A DNA stretch of 64,000 bases from Oceanobacillus caeni (GTDB lineage Bacteria; Bacillota; Bacilli; Bacillales; Amphibacillaceae), in contig NZ_JAHHXM010000003.1 in assembly GCF_019037185.1 (NCBI RefSeq), positions 62,001 through 126,000 of the forward strand, written 5' to 3'. This document shows, in pieces, positions 8,332 to 17,664 of this stretch (position 1 is its first letter; each line of letters opens with the position of its first letter). Position numbers and translations under genes: made by a program. The notes below the pieces were generated by a model that saw nothing but the letters and a program-made list of their open reading frames with translations, was not told the DNA's origin and ran no database searches.

Positions 8332-9398
8332 CTTATCACCTTTTCCATAAACGATTGTAAGTATGAATCAATTACTTCATCATCAAAATCTTTCACAGTT
8401 GGTTTACCGACTTTCTCCAATAAGACCATTTGTATTTTTTTATTCGTAGCTTTTTTATCCGATTTCATTCGTTCGACTAATTTTTTACTGGTACATTCCC
8501 TTATATCAAGTGGATAATCATTGTTTTTAAACCAAGTAAGTAAGGATTCAAGAGGTAAATCAACCTCAAACTCTTTATTGCTTACATATAGTGCAAACAA
8601 CAAGCCTATTGCAACTGCTTCTCCATGAGTTAATTTTCCATAACTCAATTCTGCTTCAATTGCATGACCTAATGTATGACCTAAGTTTAAATATTTTCTC
8701 ACACCCGACTCATTTTCATCTTCTTCCACAATTTTCGCCTTTACTTTAATACCAAATGATAAATGTTTCTTTAATTCATCTTTTGAAATTTCGTTTAATC
8801 GTATATTCATTAATTGATTAAAAGTAGACTCGTTAGAAATTAGAGCTTCTTTAACTAATTCAGCATATCCGGAACGTATTTCTATATCACTTAGTGTTGA
8901 TAATGTTTCCACATCGTAAATAACAGCTACTGGGGAATTAAAGTTACCAATCATGTTCTTGCCGAGTTCATGATTAATAGCTACTTTTCCGCCCACACTA
9001 CTATCATGTGCTAGAATGGTAGTAGGAACTTGGATAAAATCTATACCACGCATATATGTAGCAGCCACAAATCCAGCTAAGTCTCCTACAACTCCCCCAC
9101 CTAAAGCAATTACAAGGGATTGACGATCTAATCCATATTGAATAGCATCCGTATGTAACTGATAAAAGACATCTATGTTCTTTGATTGTTCACCAGCCGG
9201 AATGATGGATACATAAACCTTCTCATTCGCTAGACTTTCTTTAACCGCATCAAGGTGTAATTTAGCTACCTTATCATCTGTGATAATTAAGATAGATGAA
9301 TATTTTTTTGTTAAATATTGATGAAGGGTATATCTAATACCCTCACCAATCATTATTTTATATTCATGTGTACTGGACTTAACTTCAAGCTTTTCCAT
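8328..9398 (-). CDS. aroB: 3-dehydroquinate synthase
   Basis: This enzyme cyclises DAHP to 3-dehydroquinate using NAD and a divalent metal. Motifs are ALGGGVVGDLAGFVAATYMRG near 100 and GHTLGHAIE near 240, whose histidines bind the metal. The longest frame begins with a GTG at 9407, but AAGGTG is correctly spaced for the ATG ending at 9398, which also overlaps the aroC stop as TAATG. With this start the protein has 356 residues. It is second in the aro operon and overlaps aroH by four bases. Confidence 0.95.
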   Translation of the reverse strand: MEKLEVKSSTHEYKIMIGEGIRYTLHQYLTKKYSSILIITDDKVAKLHLDAVKESLANEKVYVSIIPAGEQSKNIDVFYQLHTDAIQYGLDRQSLVIALGGGVVGDLAGFVAATYMRGIDFIQVPTTILAHDSSVGGKVAINHELGKNMIGNFNSPVAVIYDVETLSTLSDIEIRSGYAELVKEALISNESTFNQLMNIRLNEISKDELKKHLSFGIKVKAKIVEEDENESGVRKYLNLGHTLGHAIEAELSYGKLTHGEAVAIGLLFALYVSNKEFEVDLPLESLLTWFKNNDYPLDIRECTSKKLVERMKSDKKATNKKIQMVLLEKVGKPTVKDFDDEVIDSYLQSFMEKVIR

Positions 9399-10567
9399 TA
9401 AAAGCACCTTATTTCTTCACGATATTCATCTATAGCCTTTTTAAGTTTTGAGAATTGATCATTAGGAAATTGCTCCGTTATCGCTTTAGCAAGTTCAAAT
9501 GCCACAATATGTTCCATAACTACTGAAGCTGCCGGTACTGCACAAGCGTCCGATCTTTCAACAGTTGCTTTAAATGGTTCTTTCGTTTCAATATCAACAC
9601 TTTGTAGAGGTTTTAACATGAGAGTTGGGATAGGTTTCATCACTCCCCGAACTACAATCGGCATTCCAGAAGTCATGCCACCCTCAAAACCACCTAATCG
9701 ATTCGTTGTACGGTAGTAACCTTTGTCTTCACTCCAAGCAATTTCATCATGAACTTCACTACCATTTTTTCTTGCTGCTTCAAACCCAATTCCAAATTCA
9801 ACGCCTTTAAAAGCATTGATACTCATCACAGAACCAGCTATCCTTGCATCTAGTTTGCGATCGTAGTGTACATAGGAGCCTATTCCTGCAGGCATTCCTT
9901 CGACATAAACTTCACAGATGCCACCAATCGAATCTCCAATTTTTTTAGTTTCATCGATTTTATCCATCATTTCTTTTTCGACATCTTTATCAAGTACCAT
10001 TACTGGGGACTCCGAAGAAATAGATTTCCTCTCTTCAATCGATAAGGAATCCATATCTTTAGCACGAATTCCAGCTATTTCTTTGACATAGCCAACAACT
10101 TCAATTCCAAGTTGTTTAAGCAATGTTTTAGCAACAGCTCCAGCAGCAACACGAGCAGCCGTTTCTCTGGCAGAAGAACGTTCTAATACGTTTCGCATGT
10201 CACGATGCCCATATTTTAATGCACCGTTTAAATCAGCATGACCAGGTCTTGGTTTAGATACAATCCTTCTTACTTCTACATCATCAGAAATAGGATCTTC
10301 CCCCATAATATTCGTCCAATGTTTAAAATCATCATTACTAATAACAAGTGATATAGGGGAACCTAAAGTGTATCCATGACGAACCCCGCCAGTAATATTA
10401 ACTAAATCTTTTTCGATTTGTTGTCTTTTCCCTCTTCCATGACCACCTTGTCTACGTAGTAATGATTCATTAATAACCTCTTTTGTAATGGGCATTTGTG
10501 CCGGTAAACCTTCTATTATAGTTGTTAATTGTTTTCCATGAGACTCTCCTGCTGTTAAATAACGCAA
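9398..10567 (-). CDS. aroC: Chorismate synthase
   Basis: Chorismate synthase (B. subtilis aroF) makes chorismate from EPSP with reduced FMN. The sequence carries the family signatures GESHGKQL near the start, GGHGRGKR near 41, RPRPGHADL, and RSSARET. The frame extends to an ATG at 10591, but that ATG has no ribosome site. AAAGGAGA lies 7 bases before a TTG at 10565-10567, which gives the expected [11 protein letters not shown] terminus and 389 residues. It is first in the operon. Confidence 0.95.
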   Translation of the reverse strand: MRYLTAGESHGKQLTTIIEGLPAQMPITKEVINESLLRRQGGHGRGKRQQIEKDLVNITGGVRHGYTLGSPISLVISNDDFKHWTNIMGEDPISDDVEVRRIVSKPRPGHADLNGALKYGHRDMRNVLERSSARETAARVAAGAVAKTLLKQLGIEVVGYVKEIAGIRAKDMDSLSIEERKSISSESPVMVLDKDVEKEMMDKIDETKKIGDSIGGICEVYVEGMPAGIGSYVHYDRKLDARIAGSVMSINAFKGVEFGIGFEAARKNGSEVHDEIAWSEDKGYYRTTNRLGGFEGGMTSGMPIVVRGVMKPIPTLMLKPLQSVDIETKEPFKATVERSDACAVPAASVVMEHIVAFELAKAITEQFPNDQFSKLKKAIDEYREEIRCF

Positions 10568-10620
10568 CTTACATTCTCCTTTTCCACGCATATTATTAGA
10601 ATGCTAAATATTTTCTAACT

Positions 10621-10651
10621 ACTATAGCATATATTCTATTATTTGTGATAA
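10621..10651 (-). promoter_or_regulatory. Possible promoter of the aro operon
   Basis: On the minus strand TATAGT (10621-10626) is preceded by TGC, an extended -10 element. A weak TTATCA lies 19 bases further upstream. It is about 54 bases from the aroC TTG start. Confidence 0.4.
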
Positions 10652-10704
10652 AAATTTTAGAAATAAATTAACTTTTAATAGCTGAAATGTTAAACTAACA
10701 AAAA

Positions 10705-11484
10705 TTAAATTTTCTGATAAAAGAACGTATCTATTAATTTAAAGTTATATTGGTCAGGATTAAAAATTTGTTCTGTACTTCCGACAAATAGAACTCCGTT
10801 TGGTTTAAGGCTTTTTCCAAAACCTTTATAAATCATATCCTTAGCTTCATCCGTAAAATATATCACAACGTTTCGGCAGACAATGAAATCCATATTTTTA
10901 GGATAGGGATCTGCTAATAGATTATGTTTTTTATATGTAATATCTTTTTTTAATGACGGATCAATATAAAACAGTTGATTTTTTTCTGTAAAATATTTTT
11001 TTACTAGTGGTTGAGGAAGGTCTTTTAAAGCCTGTTTTGGATAAATACCATCCTTTGCACGTTGTAATACATTCTCATCGATATCCGTTGCTAGAATTCT
11101 AACTCTTATATTAGGAAAATACTCGCGTAATAAAATAGCCAAACTATAGGCTTCTTCGCCTGTGGAACAAGCTGCACTCCAAATAGATAACGACTGATTA
11201 TTTTTTAATAATAGGGGAAATATTATATTTTTTAATACTTCCCATCTTTTTGGATTACGATAGAATTCTGAAACGTTTATTGTTAATCGATCAATAAATT
11301 CATTTAGTAATTCGCCATTTGTTATTAATTCATTATAATAACTTTTAAAACTAGTAAAACCACGTTTATTTCTTAGTGTTGTGATACGCCTTCTCATTTG
11401 CGCTTCTTTGTATAAATGAAGGTTAATCCCTAATTTGCTATGTATTTGATTTATAAATTGATAATAGTCTTCCTCTATCATCAA
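10705..11484 (-). CDS. cheR: Chemotaxis protein methyltransferase CheR
   Basis: This 259-residue enzyme methylates glutamates on chemoreceptors using S-adenosylmethionine. An N-terminal CheR-N helical domain (about 1-60) is followed by the methyltransferase fold with the SAM motif SAACSTGEEAYSLA near 103 and the YFRNPK-like motif FYRNPKRW. It stands alone between ndk and aroC as in B. subtilis. The terminator at 11517 separates it from ndk. Its presence implies that the cell is, or recently was, motile. Confidence 0.93.
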   Translation of the reverse strand: MMIEEDYYQFINQIHSKLGINLHLYKEAQMRRRITTLRNKRGFTSFKSYYNELITNGELLNEFIDRLTINVSEFYRNPKRWEVLKNIIFPLLLKNNQSLSIWSAACSTGEEAYSLAILLREYFPNIRVRILATDIDENVLQRAKDGIYPKQALKDLPQPLVKKYFTEKNQLFYIDPSLKKDITYKKHNLLADPYPKNMDFIVCRNVVIYFTDEAKDMIYKGFGKSLKPNGVLFVGSTEQIFNPDQYNFKLIDTFFYQKI

Positions 11485-11516
11485 TGAACCACTCCCTATA
11501 CTTTCCTACTAAAAAA

Positions 11517-11538
11517 CCTCCGTCACATCAAACGGAGG
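11517..11538 (-). terminator. Terminator of ndk
   Basis: CCTCCGT and ACGGAGG form a 7-bp stem with an 8-base loop. A run of six T follows on the minus strand. Confidence 0.85.
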
Positions 11539-11547
11539 TATACTAAA

Positions 11548-11994
11548 CTAATATATCCAAGAACTATCTTGTTTCTCATAAGATAGTATTTCATCTTGGT
11601 TGAAAAATAGGTTGATTTCACGTTCTGCACTTTCTGGTGAGTCAGAACCGTGTATCACATTTTTCCCAACAGTTAATCCATAATCTCCTCTTACTGTTCC
11701 AGGAGAAGCTTCAGAAGGATTTGTTTTCCCCATCATATTTCGAGCCGTACTTATTACATTTTCACCTTCCCAAACCATTGCGAACACCGGTCCGGAAATG
11801 ATGAATTCTACCAACTCTCCAAAGAAGGGCTTTTCTTTATGCTCTCCATAATGCTGTTCAGCTAGTTCTTGAGAAATAGACATCAATTTAGCACCCGCAA
11901 GTTTATAACCCTTTGATTCGAAACGGCTTACAATCTCTCCAATTAAGTTTCTCTGTACCCCATCTGGCTTAACCATTAAAAAAGTTTTCTCCAT
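11548..11994 (-). CDS. ndk: Nucleoside diphosphate kinase
   Basis: This 148-residue enzyme moves the gamma-phosphate from ATP to nucleoside diphosphates. The active-site histidine is His115 in NVIHGSDS, and the nucleotide-binding [10 protein letters not shown] motif is near the N terminus. Length is standard for bacterial Ndk. It is followed by its own terminator and preceded by two repeats that separate it from hepT. Confidence 0.97.
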   Translation of the reverse strand: MEKTFLMVKPDGVQRNLIGEIVSRFESKGYKLAGAKLMSISQELAEQHYGEHKEKPFFGELVEFIISGPVFAMVWEGENVISTARNMMGKTNPSEASPGTVRGDYGLTVGKNVIHGSDSPESAEREINLFFNQDEILSYEKQDSSWIY

Positions 11995-12026
11995 AAATCT
12001 ACACCCCTATATGTATTATACTAGAC

Positions 12027-12130
12027 TTGATAAAAAAACTTGGCATTCGCTAAGGCGAATGCCTTAGTTGCACTTATACAGACGGGAAAGATTTTTCACT
12101 TTCCTACCTGCCTAGTAAATCTTATCAAAT
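12027..12130 (+). repeat. Dispersed repeat family A, copy 2 (best preserved)
   Basis: The copy is bounded by TTGATAA (12028) and TTATCAA (12122). Inside are a perfect hairpin GGCATTCGC-taag-GCGAATGCC, the linker TTAGTTGCACTTATACAG, and a second hairpin GGAAAG/CTTTCC. It lies between ndk and hepT next to a family B copy; together they fill the 310-base gap and I see no gene in it. Confidence 0.8.
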
Positions 12131-12151
12131 TTATTAGAAAATAACAACATA

Positions 12152-12309
12152 TTTTATCCCACCTAAACGGGCAGTAAGACTCCCACCTCAAACTTTTGGG
12201 GTGACAAAGAAGGTAGGTGGGAGATCAACTGTCCGTAAAGGTCCGATAAGTGCGACTAACCATCAATAGAAATGAAGGAAAACCCCCACTGATGGAAGTC
12301 TTCTTTATG
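12152..12309 (-). repeat. Dispersed repeat family B, copy 1
   Basis: Read on the minus strand it begins CATAAAGAAGACTTCCATCAG, passes through TTAGTCGCACTTATCGGACC and CTCCCACCTACCTTCTTTGT, and ends AGGTGGGATAAAA. The copy at 37004 follows the same order over its whole length. One edge overlaps the hepT stop codon (12305-12307), so it may also act as the 3' end of the hep transcript. Confidence 0.8.
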
Positions 12310-13276
12310 AGCGTCTCTTACCGATATATTTTGCTATATCTTCTAAAGTTTTTCTAGCCTTTTTATCTGGTAGACTTTTCAATGTATGAAGTGCCTTTTT
12401 TAAGTAAAGTTCACTTAATTCATAGGATTTTTCAATGGCGCCAACGGATTGTAATTTATTAATGATTTCATTCATTTCTTTTTTGGAGACATTTTCCGGA
12501 TTATGGAAAGTACGTTTCAATAACCTATTAAAATCTTCATTTTGCATACCATATAGAATTGGCAGTGTAATGTTTCCTTGCAATAAATCATTACCTGCAG
12601 GTTTCCCGAGAACCTTCGAGGTAGAGGTGAAATCTAATATATCATCAATAATTTGATACGACATTCCAATGTAATATCCATATTGAAACATTTTCCTGGA
12701 TTCTTTGTCTGATAGTCCCGAAACAACTCCACCTAGTTGACAACTAGTTGCTATTAATAAAGCAGTTTTTCTTTTGATTCTTCTTAGATAATTTTTCAAA
12801 TCTTGGTTCCAGTTGAATCGATCTTTCATTTGTTCAATTTCACCAATGCATACTTCAACAATTGTCTTAGATAAAATACGATGAACATTAGGATTTTTAA
12901 GGGAAGTAATTTCCTCTAATGCCCTTGCTAATATATAATCCCCAGTATACATAGCAACTCGATTTCCAAATCTTTTTTTTATGGTTGGTTTCCCACGTCT
13001 TAATTCCGCTTCATCAATCACATCATCATGAACTAGGGTTGCCATATGTATTAATTCTAATGAAACCGCAACTTTTTTTATTTTTTCAATATCAAATTCA
13101 CCTAATTGCCCCGATAAAAGTACAAACACTGGACGAATCCTTTTTCCTCCAGCATTTAATAATTCCGTTGAAGCATTACGTAAAATTGGATGATTAGCTT
13201 GAATTGTTTGGTGTAAAGATGTTTCAATAAAATCTAAATCTTTTTTTAAATATCCATATGTTTTTGGAAGTTTCAT
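12305..13276 (-). CDS. hepT: Heptaprenyl diphosphate synthase component II
   Basis: This is the catalytic subunit of the two-part enzyme that makes the C35 side chain of menaquinone-7. Both aspartate-rich motifs are present: LVHDDVIDEAELRRGKP and QIIDDILDFT. I chose the ATG ending at 13276 (323 residues) because AAAGGTG is 6 bases upstream; an in-frame GTG lies three codons earlier. It follows menG by 45 bases and works with HepS, two genes upstream. Confidence 0.95.
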   Translation of the reverse strand: MKLPKTYGYLKKDLDFIETSLHQTIQANHPILRNASTELLNAGGKRIRPVFVLLSGQLGEFDIEKIKKVAVSLELIHMATLVHDDVIDEAELRRGKPTIKKRFGNRVAMYTGDYILARALEEITSLKNPNVHRILSKTIVEVCIGEIEQMKDRFNWNQDLKNYLRRIKRKTALLIATSCQLGGVVSGLSDKESRKMFQYGYYIGMSYQIIDDILDFTSTSKVLGKPAGNDLLQGNITLPILYGMQNEDFNRLLKRTFHNPENVSKKEMNEIINKLQSVGAIEKSYELSELYLKKALHTLKSLPDKKARKTLEDIAKYIGKRRS

Positions 13277-13321
13277 GTGCTTCACCTTTATAATTACACA
13301 TCTAATGTGTACAGATTGTTT

Positions 13322-14029
13322 CTATTTTTTAAACCCCATATGCATCGCGGCGACTCCAAACGTATAACTTTTTACCTTTACTTTGGAGAATCCAGCTTCT
13401 TTAAACATTTGTTTTAATTTTTCTTTATTTGGAAAAGACCTTGTTGATTCATTTAACCAAGCGTATTCATCGTAGCTTTTGGCAAAAAGTCTACCAAACA
13501 AAGGCATAATAAAACGAAAATAGAAAAAGTATAATTGTTTAATACCGATTGTGGTAGGTTGTGACGTCTCTAAGCATACCACTTTTCCACCGGGTTTAAC
13601 TACACGATACATTTCTTTTAAAACCGTCATATAATCAGGAACGTTTCTAAGACCAAACCCAATTGTTACATAATCAAATGAATTATCTTCAAAAGGCAAT
13701 TCCATCGCGTTCCCATGTATTAGCTTAAGATGTTTCAAATTTTTCTCTTCTTTTTTCTTTTCCGCAATAGATAACATATTTTTACTGAAATCCAAACCAA
13801 CAACAGATCCATTCTTGCCAACTGCCTTAGCTAAAGAAATAGACCAATCTCCAGTACCGCAACAAACATCTAAAGCACTGGATTTATTTTTAACCTTCAT
13901 TCTTTTCATAACATCTTTTCTCCATGCTTTATGACGTTGAAAAGAAATAATCGAGTTCATCGAGTCATAATTTTTATAAATTTTTTCAAATACGTGATGA
14001 ACACGTTCTTCTTTAGATTGTTCTTCCAT
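13322..14029 (-). CDS. menG: Demethylmenaquinone methyltransferase
   Basis: This 235-residue enzyme does the last step of menaquinone synthesis, methylating the naphthoquinone ring (older Bacillus name menH; ubiE family). The SAM-binding motif is [10 protein letters not shown] near 54, and the ubiE/menG signature [17 protein letters not shown] is near 20. It lies between the two heptaprenyl synthase subunits, 2 bases after hepS, so chain synthesis and ring methylation are cotranscribed. Confidence 0.95.
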   Translation of the reverse strand: MEEQSKEERVHHVFEKIYKNYDSMNSIISFQRHKAWRKDVMKRMKVKNKSSALDVCCGTGDWSISLAKAVGKNGSVVGLDFSKNMLSIAEKKKEEKNLKHLKLIHGNAMELPFEDNSFDYVTIGFGLRNVPDYMTVLKEMYRVVKPGGKVVCLETSQPTTIGIKQLYFFYFRFIMPLFGRLFAKSYDEYAWLNESTRSFPNKEKLKQMFKEAGFSKVKVKSYTFGVAAMHMGFKK

Positions 14030-14031
14030 AT

Positions 14032-14829
14032 TTATCCCTCTTCCACAATGGAGGTTTTATAGTTTAACAACTTTGAGTTTATTTGTTTATCTATATAAGT
14101 CACTATTTCCTTATCATGAAGATTATCTCTGAAGTCCACTGATAACTGCTGCTTAAGAGTTAAGATTTTTTCCTCAATCAATAATTTCAGTTGATGGAGG
14201 AATGAAGGATTACTATCTACAAATTTGCTGATAAAGACAGAATGTTCATTATTATTAAACATATTTCTTTCATGAATTAATCTTTTAATTAGTAACCATT
14301 CATTAGCTAAATCATTTAAAGATGAGTCATTAAAATACTTAGCAACGTAAGAAAGCAGTAGAGTATCTATTTTTTTTATAATCGAAACACTTTTTTCTAA
14401 AAGGTTATCATCTAGATAATATAGGTTCATCTTGTTCTCATTGATTTCTTTAATGGCAATAGATAAGGTCTGAATAAAATCAAACTGGTCTATTTGTGCA
14501 AGTAAATAATAATACTGACCACTATAAAAATCACCAGCTAGGACACGTAATTGATTAGCCTCTTTTTCTTCTTGGTTCATATCATGATGAAAAGCTACTG
14601 GAACATGTTCATGGGTATCTAACGCAATCTGAACTAACATAGTAGTTATAATGAATTGTGTCTTTTCGATAAAGGATAGGGTTGATTGCCTATTGATAAG
14701 TGTTGAGATAAACATCAATTTATCTTCATCAATAGTGGGGTTCCCTATTATCTGTTTTATGTATGAATGATTTAATTTATCTTTTAATTGTTTCTTTATA
14801 AATTCAATATCTATGCCAGATGTAGTCAA
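14032..14829 (-). CDS. hepS: Heptaprenyl diphosphate synthase component I
   Basis: HepS is the small, poorly conserved partner that HepT needs for chain elongation. The sequence matches the family ([28 protein letters not shown]), though it lacks aspartate-rich motifs, as expected. The longest frame starts at a GTG at 14838, but AGGTGA is correctly spaced for the TTG ending at 14829, giving 265 residues; the start is uncertain. It follows mtrB by about 107 bases. mtrA, which sits upstream of mtrB in B. subtilis, is absent. Confidence 0.9.
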   Translation of the reverse strand: MTTSGIDIEFIKKQLKDKLNHSYIKQIIGNPTIDEDKLMFISTLINRQSTLSFIEKTQFIITTMLVQIALDTHEHVPVAFHHDMNQEEKEANQLRVLAGDFYSGQYYYLLAQIDQFDFIQTLSIAIKEINENKMNLYYLDDNLLEKSVSIIKKIDTLLLSYVAKYFNDSSLNDLANEWLLIKRLIHERNMFNNNEHSVFISKFVDSNPSFLHQLKLLIEEKILTLKQQLSVDFRDNLHDKEIVTYIDKQINSKLLNYKTSIVEEG

Positions 14830-14936
14830 AAAAATCACCTAAAGCCTTTCTAGCCACTCTTTAACTGCTCTAGTCATTATAGCATAATTCTTATATGAAC
14901 CAAATGGTTGTTTTTCTATAATGTAAATTGACAAAC

Positions 14937-15164
14937 TTATTCAGATTCCATTTCACCATTACTAGTTTGGATTAGCGCTTTCCCTCTAACTTTTACAGCT
15001 GATGTATGTTCCGTAAACTGAGCAATCATCACTTCACCTTTATCTAGTTTTTCGGAATGGTGAAAGCGAGTATCTGTTCCTCTAGTTAATCCAATTACAT
15101 TCACGCCATCTTCCAATGCTTTTATGACAAAAAAGTCGGAATTATATTTCGTATTATTATCCAT
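14937..15164 (-). CDS. mtrB: Tryptophan RNA-binding attenuation protein (TRAP)
   Basis: TRAP forms an 11-subunit ring that, when loaded with tryptophan, binds (G/U)AG repeats in trp leader RNA and promotes attenuation. All 75 residues align with the family. The RNA-contacting residues equivalent to Lys37, Lys56 and Arg58 of B. subtilis are present as Lys39, Lys58 and Arg60. AGGAGG precedes the ATG. Neither mtrA (GTP cyclohydrolase) nor any trp gene lies in this window, so its targets are elsewhere. Confidence 0.97.
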   Translation of the reverse strand: MDNNTKYNSDFFVIKALEDGVNVIGLTRGTDTRFHHSEKLDKGEVMIAQFTEHTSAVKVRGKALIQTSNGEMESE

Positions 15165-15219
15165 AGGAATCCTCCTAAATCTTTATTTATTCTACCATTT
15201 TATATTGAAACCATCCTTA

Positions 15220-15229
15220 ATTATAACAA
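15220..15229 (-). promoter_or_regulatory. Possible extended -10 promoter for mtrB-hepS
   Basis: On the minus strand TTGTTATAAT reads as an extended -10 (TG-T-TATAAT) about 56 bases before the mtrB ATG. I see no convincing -35. Confidence 0.35.
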
Positions 15230-15255
15230 AAACTTATTATGTAATAGGTTACCAA

Positions 15256-15314
15256 ACTTGCAAGATTCCATAGGTACAGTAAGAAGGTTTTATACTTTTA
15301 TACTTTCTTACTCA
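15256..15314 (+). repeat. Probable degenerate copy of repeat family A
   Basis: AACTTG, GTACAG and the AGTAAGA/TCTTACT stem occur in the same order as in the second half of family A. The first hairpin is missing. I assign it by word order only. Confidence 0.4.
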
Positions 15315-15317
15315 AAG

Positions 15318-15349
15318 AAAAAGGATACGTTAAATAACGTATCCTTTTT
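15318..15349 (-). terminator. Terminator of hbs
   Basis: A perfect 14-bp stem (AAAAAGGATACGTT and complement) with a 4-base loop lies just past the hbs stop. The stem itself supplies the T run on either strand. Confidence 0.85.
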
Positions 15350-15366
15350 ATCTTGCCCGTATGTAT

Positions 15367-15639
15367 TTATTTAACTACATCTTTTAGGGCTTTACCTGGT
15401 TTAAATGCCGGAACCTTGCTTGCAGGGATTTCGATTTCTTCACCAGTTTGTGGATTACGACCTTTACGTGCAGAACGTTCACGTACTTCAAAATTTCCAA
15501 ATCCAATTAATTGAACTTTTTCACCATTTTTAAGTGAATCCATGACCGCTTCAAAAACCGCATCTACAGCTTTAGTTGCATCTTTTTTAGAAAGCTCGCT
15601 TTTTTCAGCAACTGCATTAATTAAGTCTGTTTTATTCAT
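15367..15639 (-). CDS. hbs: DNA-binding protein HU
   Basis: HU is the main histone-like protein; a homodimer bends DNA through two beta arms. The 90-residue protein begins [20 protein letters not shown] and carries the signature [21 protein letters not shown] with arm residues around 55-75. The frame stays open for 40 codons upstream, but GGGAGGAGG is ideally placed for this ATG and the length fits the family. Two candidate promoters lie further upstream. Confidence 0.97.
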   Translation of the reverse strand: MNKTDLINAVAEKSELSKKDATKAVDAVFEAVMDSLKNGEKVQLIGFGNFEVRERSARKGRNPQTGEEIEIPASKVPAFKPGKALKDVVK

Positions 15640-15764
15640 GACATTCACCTCCTCCCAAAAACTTACAAATAAAATCAGAACAAAATAACTATTTAAAATC
15701 ATTTGTTCACTATTTTGTCCATTTTTATACGTCTGATCATCAAAGAGAATTGATGACAAGGCTT

Positions 15765-15793
15765 ATAATAACTGAGATTACCATAAAATTCAA
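15765..15793 (-). promoter_or_regulatory. Probable proximal hbs promoter
   Basis: On the minus strand TTGAAT (15788-15793) and TATTAT (15765-15770) are 17 bases apart, about 126 bases before the hbs ATG. B. subtilis hbs also has more than one promoter and a long leader. Confidence 0.5.
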
Positions 15794-15894
15794 CAATTAG
15801 TGCCTATTTCCTTAAATATTTTTTATCAGGAATCCTTTTTTCAATGAAAGAACTAACCATTTTGAATTTAAACCGATTGATCATCTCAAGTATT

Positions 15895-15923
15895 ATTATA
15901 AGCAAATCTTACTAATGATACAA
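15895..15923 (-). promoter_or_regulatory. Probable distal hbs promoter
   Basis: On the minus strand TTGTAT (15918-15923) and a consensus TATAAT (15895-15900) are 17 bases apart. The 360-base gap between hbs and spoIVA otherwise shows only the spoIVA terminator; I see no gene in it. Confidence 0.5.
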
Positions 15924-15981
15924 ATACGACATCTATATAGGAATTCCTTTTAAATTTTTGAAAAATTTTTAAAAAGTAAAA

Positions 15982-16003
15982 AGCAGCTTTTAATAAAGCT
16001 GCT
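15982..16003 (-). terminator. Terminator overlapping the spoIVA stop
   Basis: AGCAGCTTT pairs with its complement around a short loop, and TTTTTACTTTTT follows on the minus strand. The spoIVA TAG stop (16002-16004) lies in the stem. Confidence 0.8.
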
Positions 16004-17480
16004 ATAAAATAATCGCTATTAAACTACCTGTTCCTTCGTTAATAATTCTTTCCAATGTATCTTTTAATTTATACCTTGCATTTTCTGGCATTAATGAGAT
16101 CTTTCCTTGTATTCCTTCCCTTACTATGGAACTTAGTGATCTTCCAAAAATATCAGACTCCCAGATCGATAATGGATCTTCTTCAAAGTCTTGCATTAAA
16201 TACCTAACCAGTTCCTCGCTCTGTTTCTCTGTTCCAATAATTGGGGCAAATTCTGATTCCACTTCCACTTTAATCATATGGATAGATGGTGCTACTGCCT
16301 TTAATCTAACACCAAATCTTGACCCTTGCCTTATGATTTCAGGTTCATCTAATATCATATCTTCCAAACTTGGTGCAGCAATTCCATAGCCTGTTTGTTT
16401 TACCATTTGTAAAGCACCTGCTACTTGATCATATTCCCTTTTCGCATGTGCAAAATCCTGCATTAATTCTAATAAATGATCTTTTCCTCTAATCTCTTCC
16501 CCTACAATTTCTTTCAGCACTTCATCATATAAGTGATCTGGAGCATGAAGATCAATTTCAGCTACCCCTTCTCCCATTTCCATACCAGCTAAACTAGCTT
16601 TTTCAATATAATCATACTCATCAAAGTTTCCAACGATGAAATCCACATCTCTTAATCTCTTAATATCTTTTACTGTATTTTGAATTGCTTCTTGATAATT
16701 TTCTCTTAGCCAATGATTTTCTTTAAGAACCATTACCCAACTAGGTAAGTTTACGTTTACCTCTAATACAGGAAACTCAAACAATGCTTCACGCAATATA
16801 CTATTTACATCATGTTCGGACATGGATTCCACGTTTATAGCTAAAACAGGGATATCATATTCCTCTGTTAGTTGATTACGAAGAAGTTCCGTTTCTTGGC
16901 TAGATGGTCTTGCAGAGTTAATAACTAAAATAAATGGTTTACCCACTTCTTTCAATTCTTCTACGATTCTAGCTTCGGCATCTATATAATCAGCACGTGG
17001 AATTTCACCAATCGTTCCATCTGTCGTTACAACTACACCAATCGTAGAATGTTCTTGAATTACTTTACGTGTTCCAATTTCTGCAGCATCATGAAAAGGA
17101 ATTGGCTCTTCATACCATGGTGTGTTGATCATTCTAGGACCATCTTCATCCTCAAATCCTTTGGCACTTTCCACCGCATATCCAACACAGTCTACCAAAC
17201 GAATATTTACGTCCAATCCTTCATCCACATTGACTGAAACCGCCTGATTTGGAATGAATTTTGGCTCTGTCGTCATAATAGTTTTCCCTGCAGCACTTTG
17301 TGGTAATTCGTCGTGTGCTCTTTCTCTCTCTCCTTCATCCTCAATATTCGGTAAAACAACTAATTCCATAAATCGCTTTATAAAAGTTGATTTACCAGTT
17401 CGAACTGCCCCAACTATACCTAAATAAATATCCCCATTTGTCCGTTTTGAAATATCTTTAAAAATATCAATCTTTTCCAA
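16002..17480 (-). CDS. spoIVA: Stage IV sporulation protein A, spore coat basement-layer ATPase
   Basis: SpoIVA polymerises on the forespore surface, using ATP hydrolysis, to anchor the coat. The Walker A motif GAVRTGKST has Lys30, the residue known to matter in B. subtilis. The frame extends 45 codons upstream, but GGGAGGGG precedes a TTG ending at 17480, which gives exactly 492 residues, the B. subtilis length. A sigma-E-like promoter lies upstream. The gene is monocistronic, bounded by terminators on both sides. Confidence 0.97.
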   Translation of the reverse strand: MEKIDIFKDISKRTNGDIYLGIVGAVRTGKSTFIKRFMELVVLPNIEDEGERERAHDELPQSAAGKTIMTTEPKFIPNQAVSVNVDEGLDVNIRLVDCVGYAVESAKGFEDEDGPRMINTPWYEEPIPFHDAAEIGTRKVIQEHSTIGVVVTTDGTIGEIPRADYIDAEARIVEELKEVGKPFILVINSARPSSQETELLRNQLTEEYDIPVLAINVESMSEHDVNSILREALFEFPVLEVNVNLPSWVMVLKENHWLRENYQEAIQNTVKDIKRLRDVDFIVGNFDEYDYIEKASLAGMEMGEGVAEIDLHAPDHLYDEVLKEIVGEEIRGKDHLLELMQDFAHAKREYDQVAGALQMVKQTGYGIAAPSLEDMILDEPEIIRQGSRFGVRLKAVAPSIHMIKVEVESEFAPIIGTEKQSEELVRYLMQDFEEDPLSIWESDIFGRSLSSIVREGIQGKISLMPENARYKLKDTLERIINEGTGSLIAIIL

Positions 17481-17541
17481 AAGATCCCCTCCCGATCTTG
17501 TATCCTTGAATTTCAGATAAACTACGAATAATGACATTAAA

Positions 17542-17572
17542 AGTCTATGATGTTGTCCTATCAAAATATGAC
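17542..17572 (-). promoter_or_regulatory. Candidate sigma-E promoter of spoIVA
   Basis: On the minus strand a GTCATATT -35-like element (17565-17572) and CATAGACT (17542-17549) are separated by 15 bases. This fits the mother-cell sigma-E pattern (ATA...CATACAAT) expected for spoIVA. Confidence 0.5.
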
Positions 17573-17620
17573 TTAACTTATTAATAAAGGAGAAAAAATA
17601 ATATATTAAAAACAAATAAA

Positions 17621-17647
17621 CCCTTGCAACAATATATGTTACAAGGG
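17621..17647 (-). terminator. Terminator of yphE-yphF
   Basis: CCCTTG-AAC and GTT-CAAGGG form the stem, with one mismatch, followed by a T-rich tail on the minus strand. It lies 18 bases beyond the yphF stop. Confidence 0.8.
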
Positions 17648-17664
17648 AAAAAATATGTTAAATA

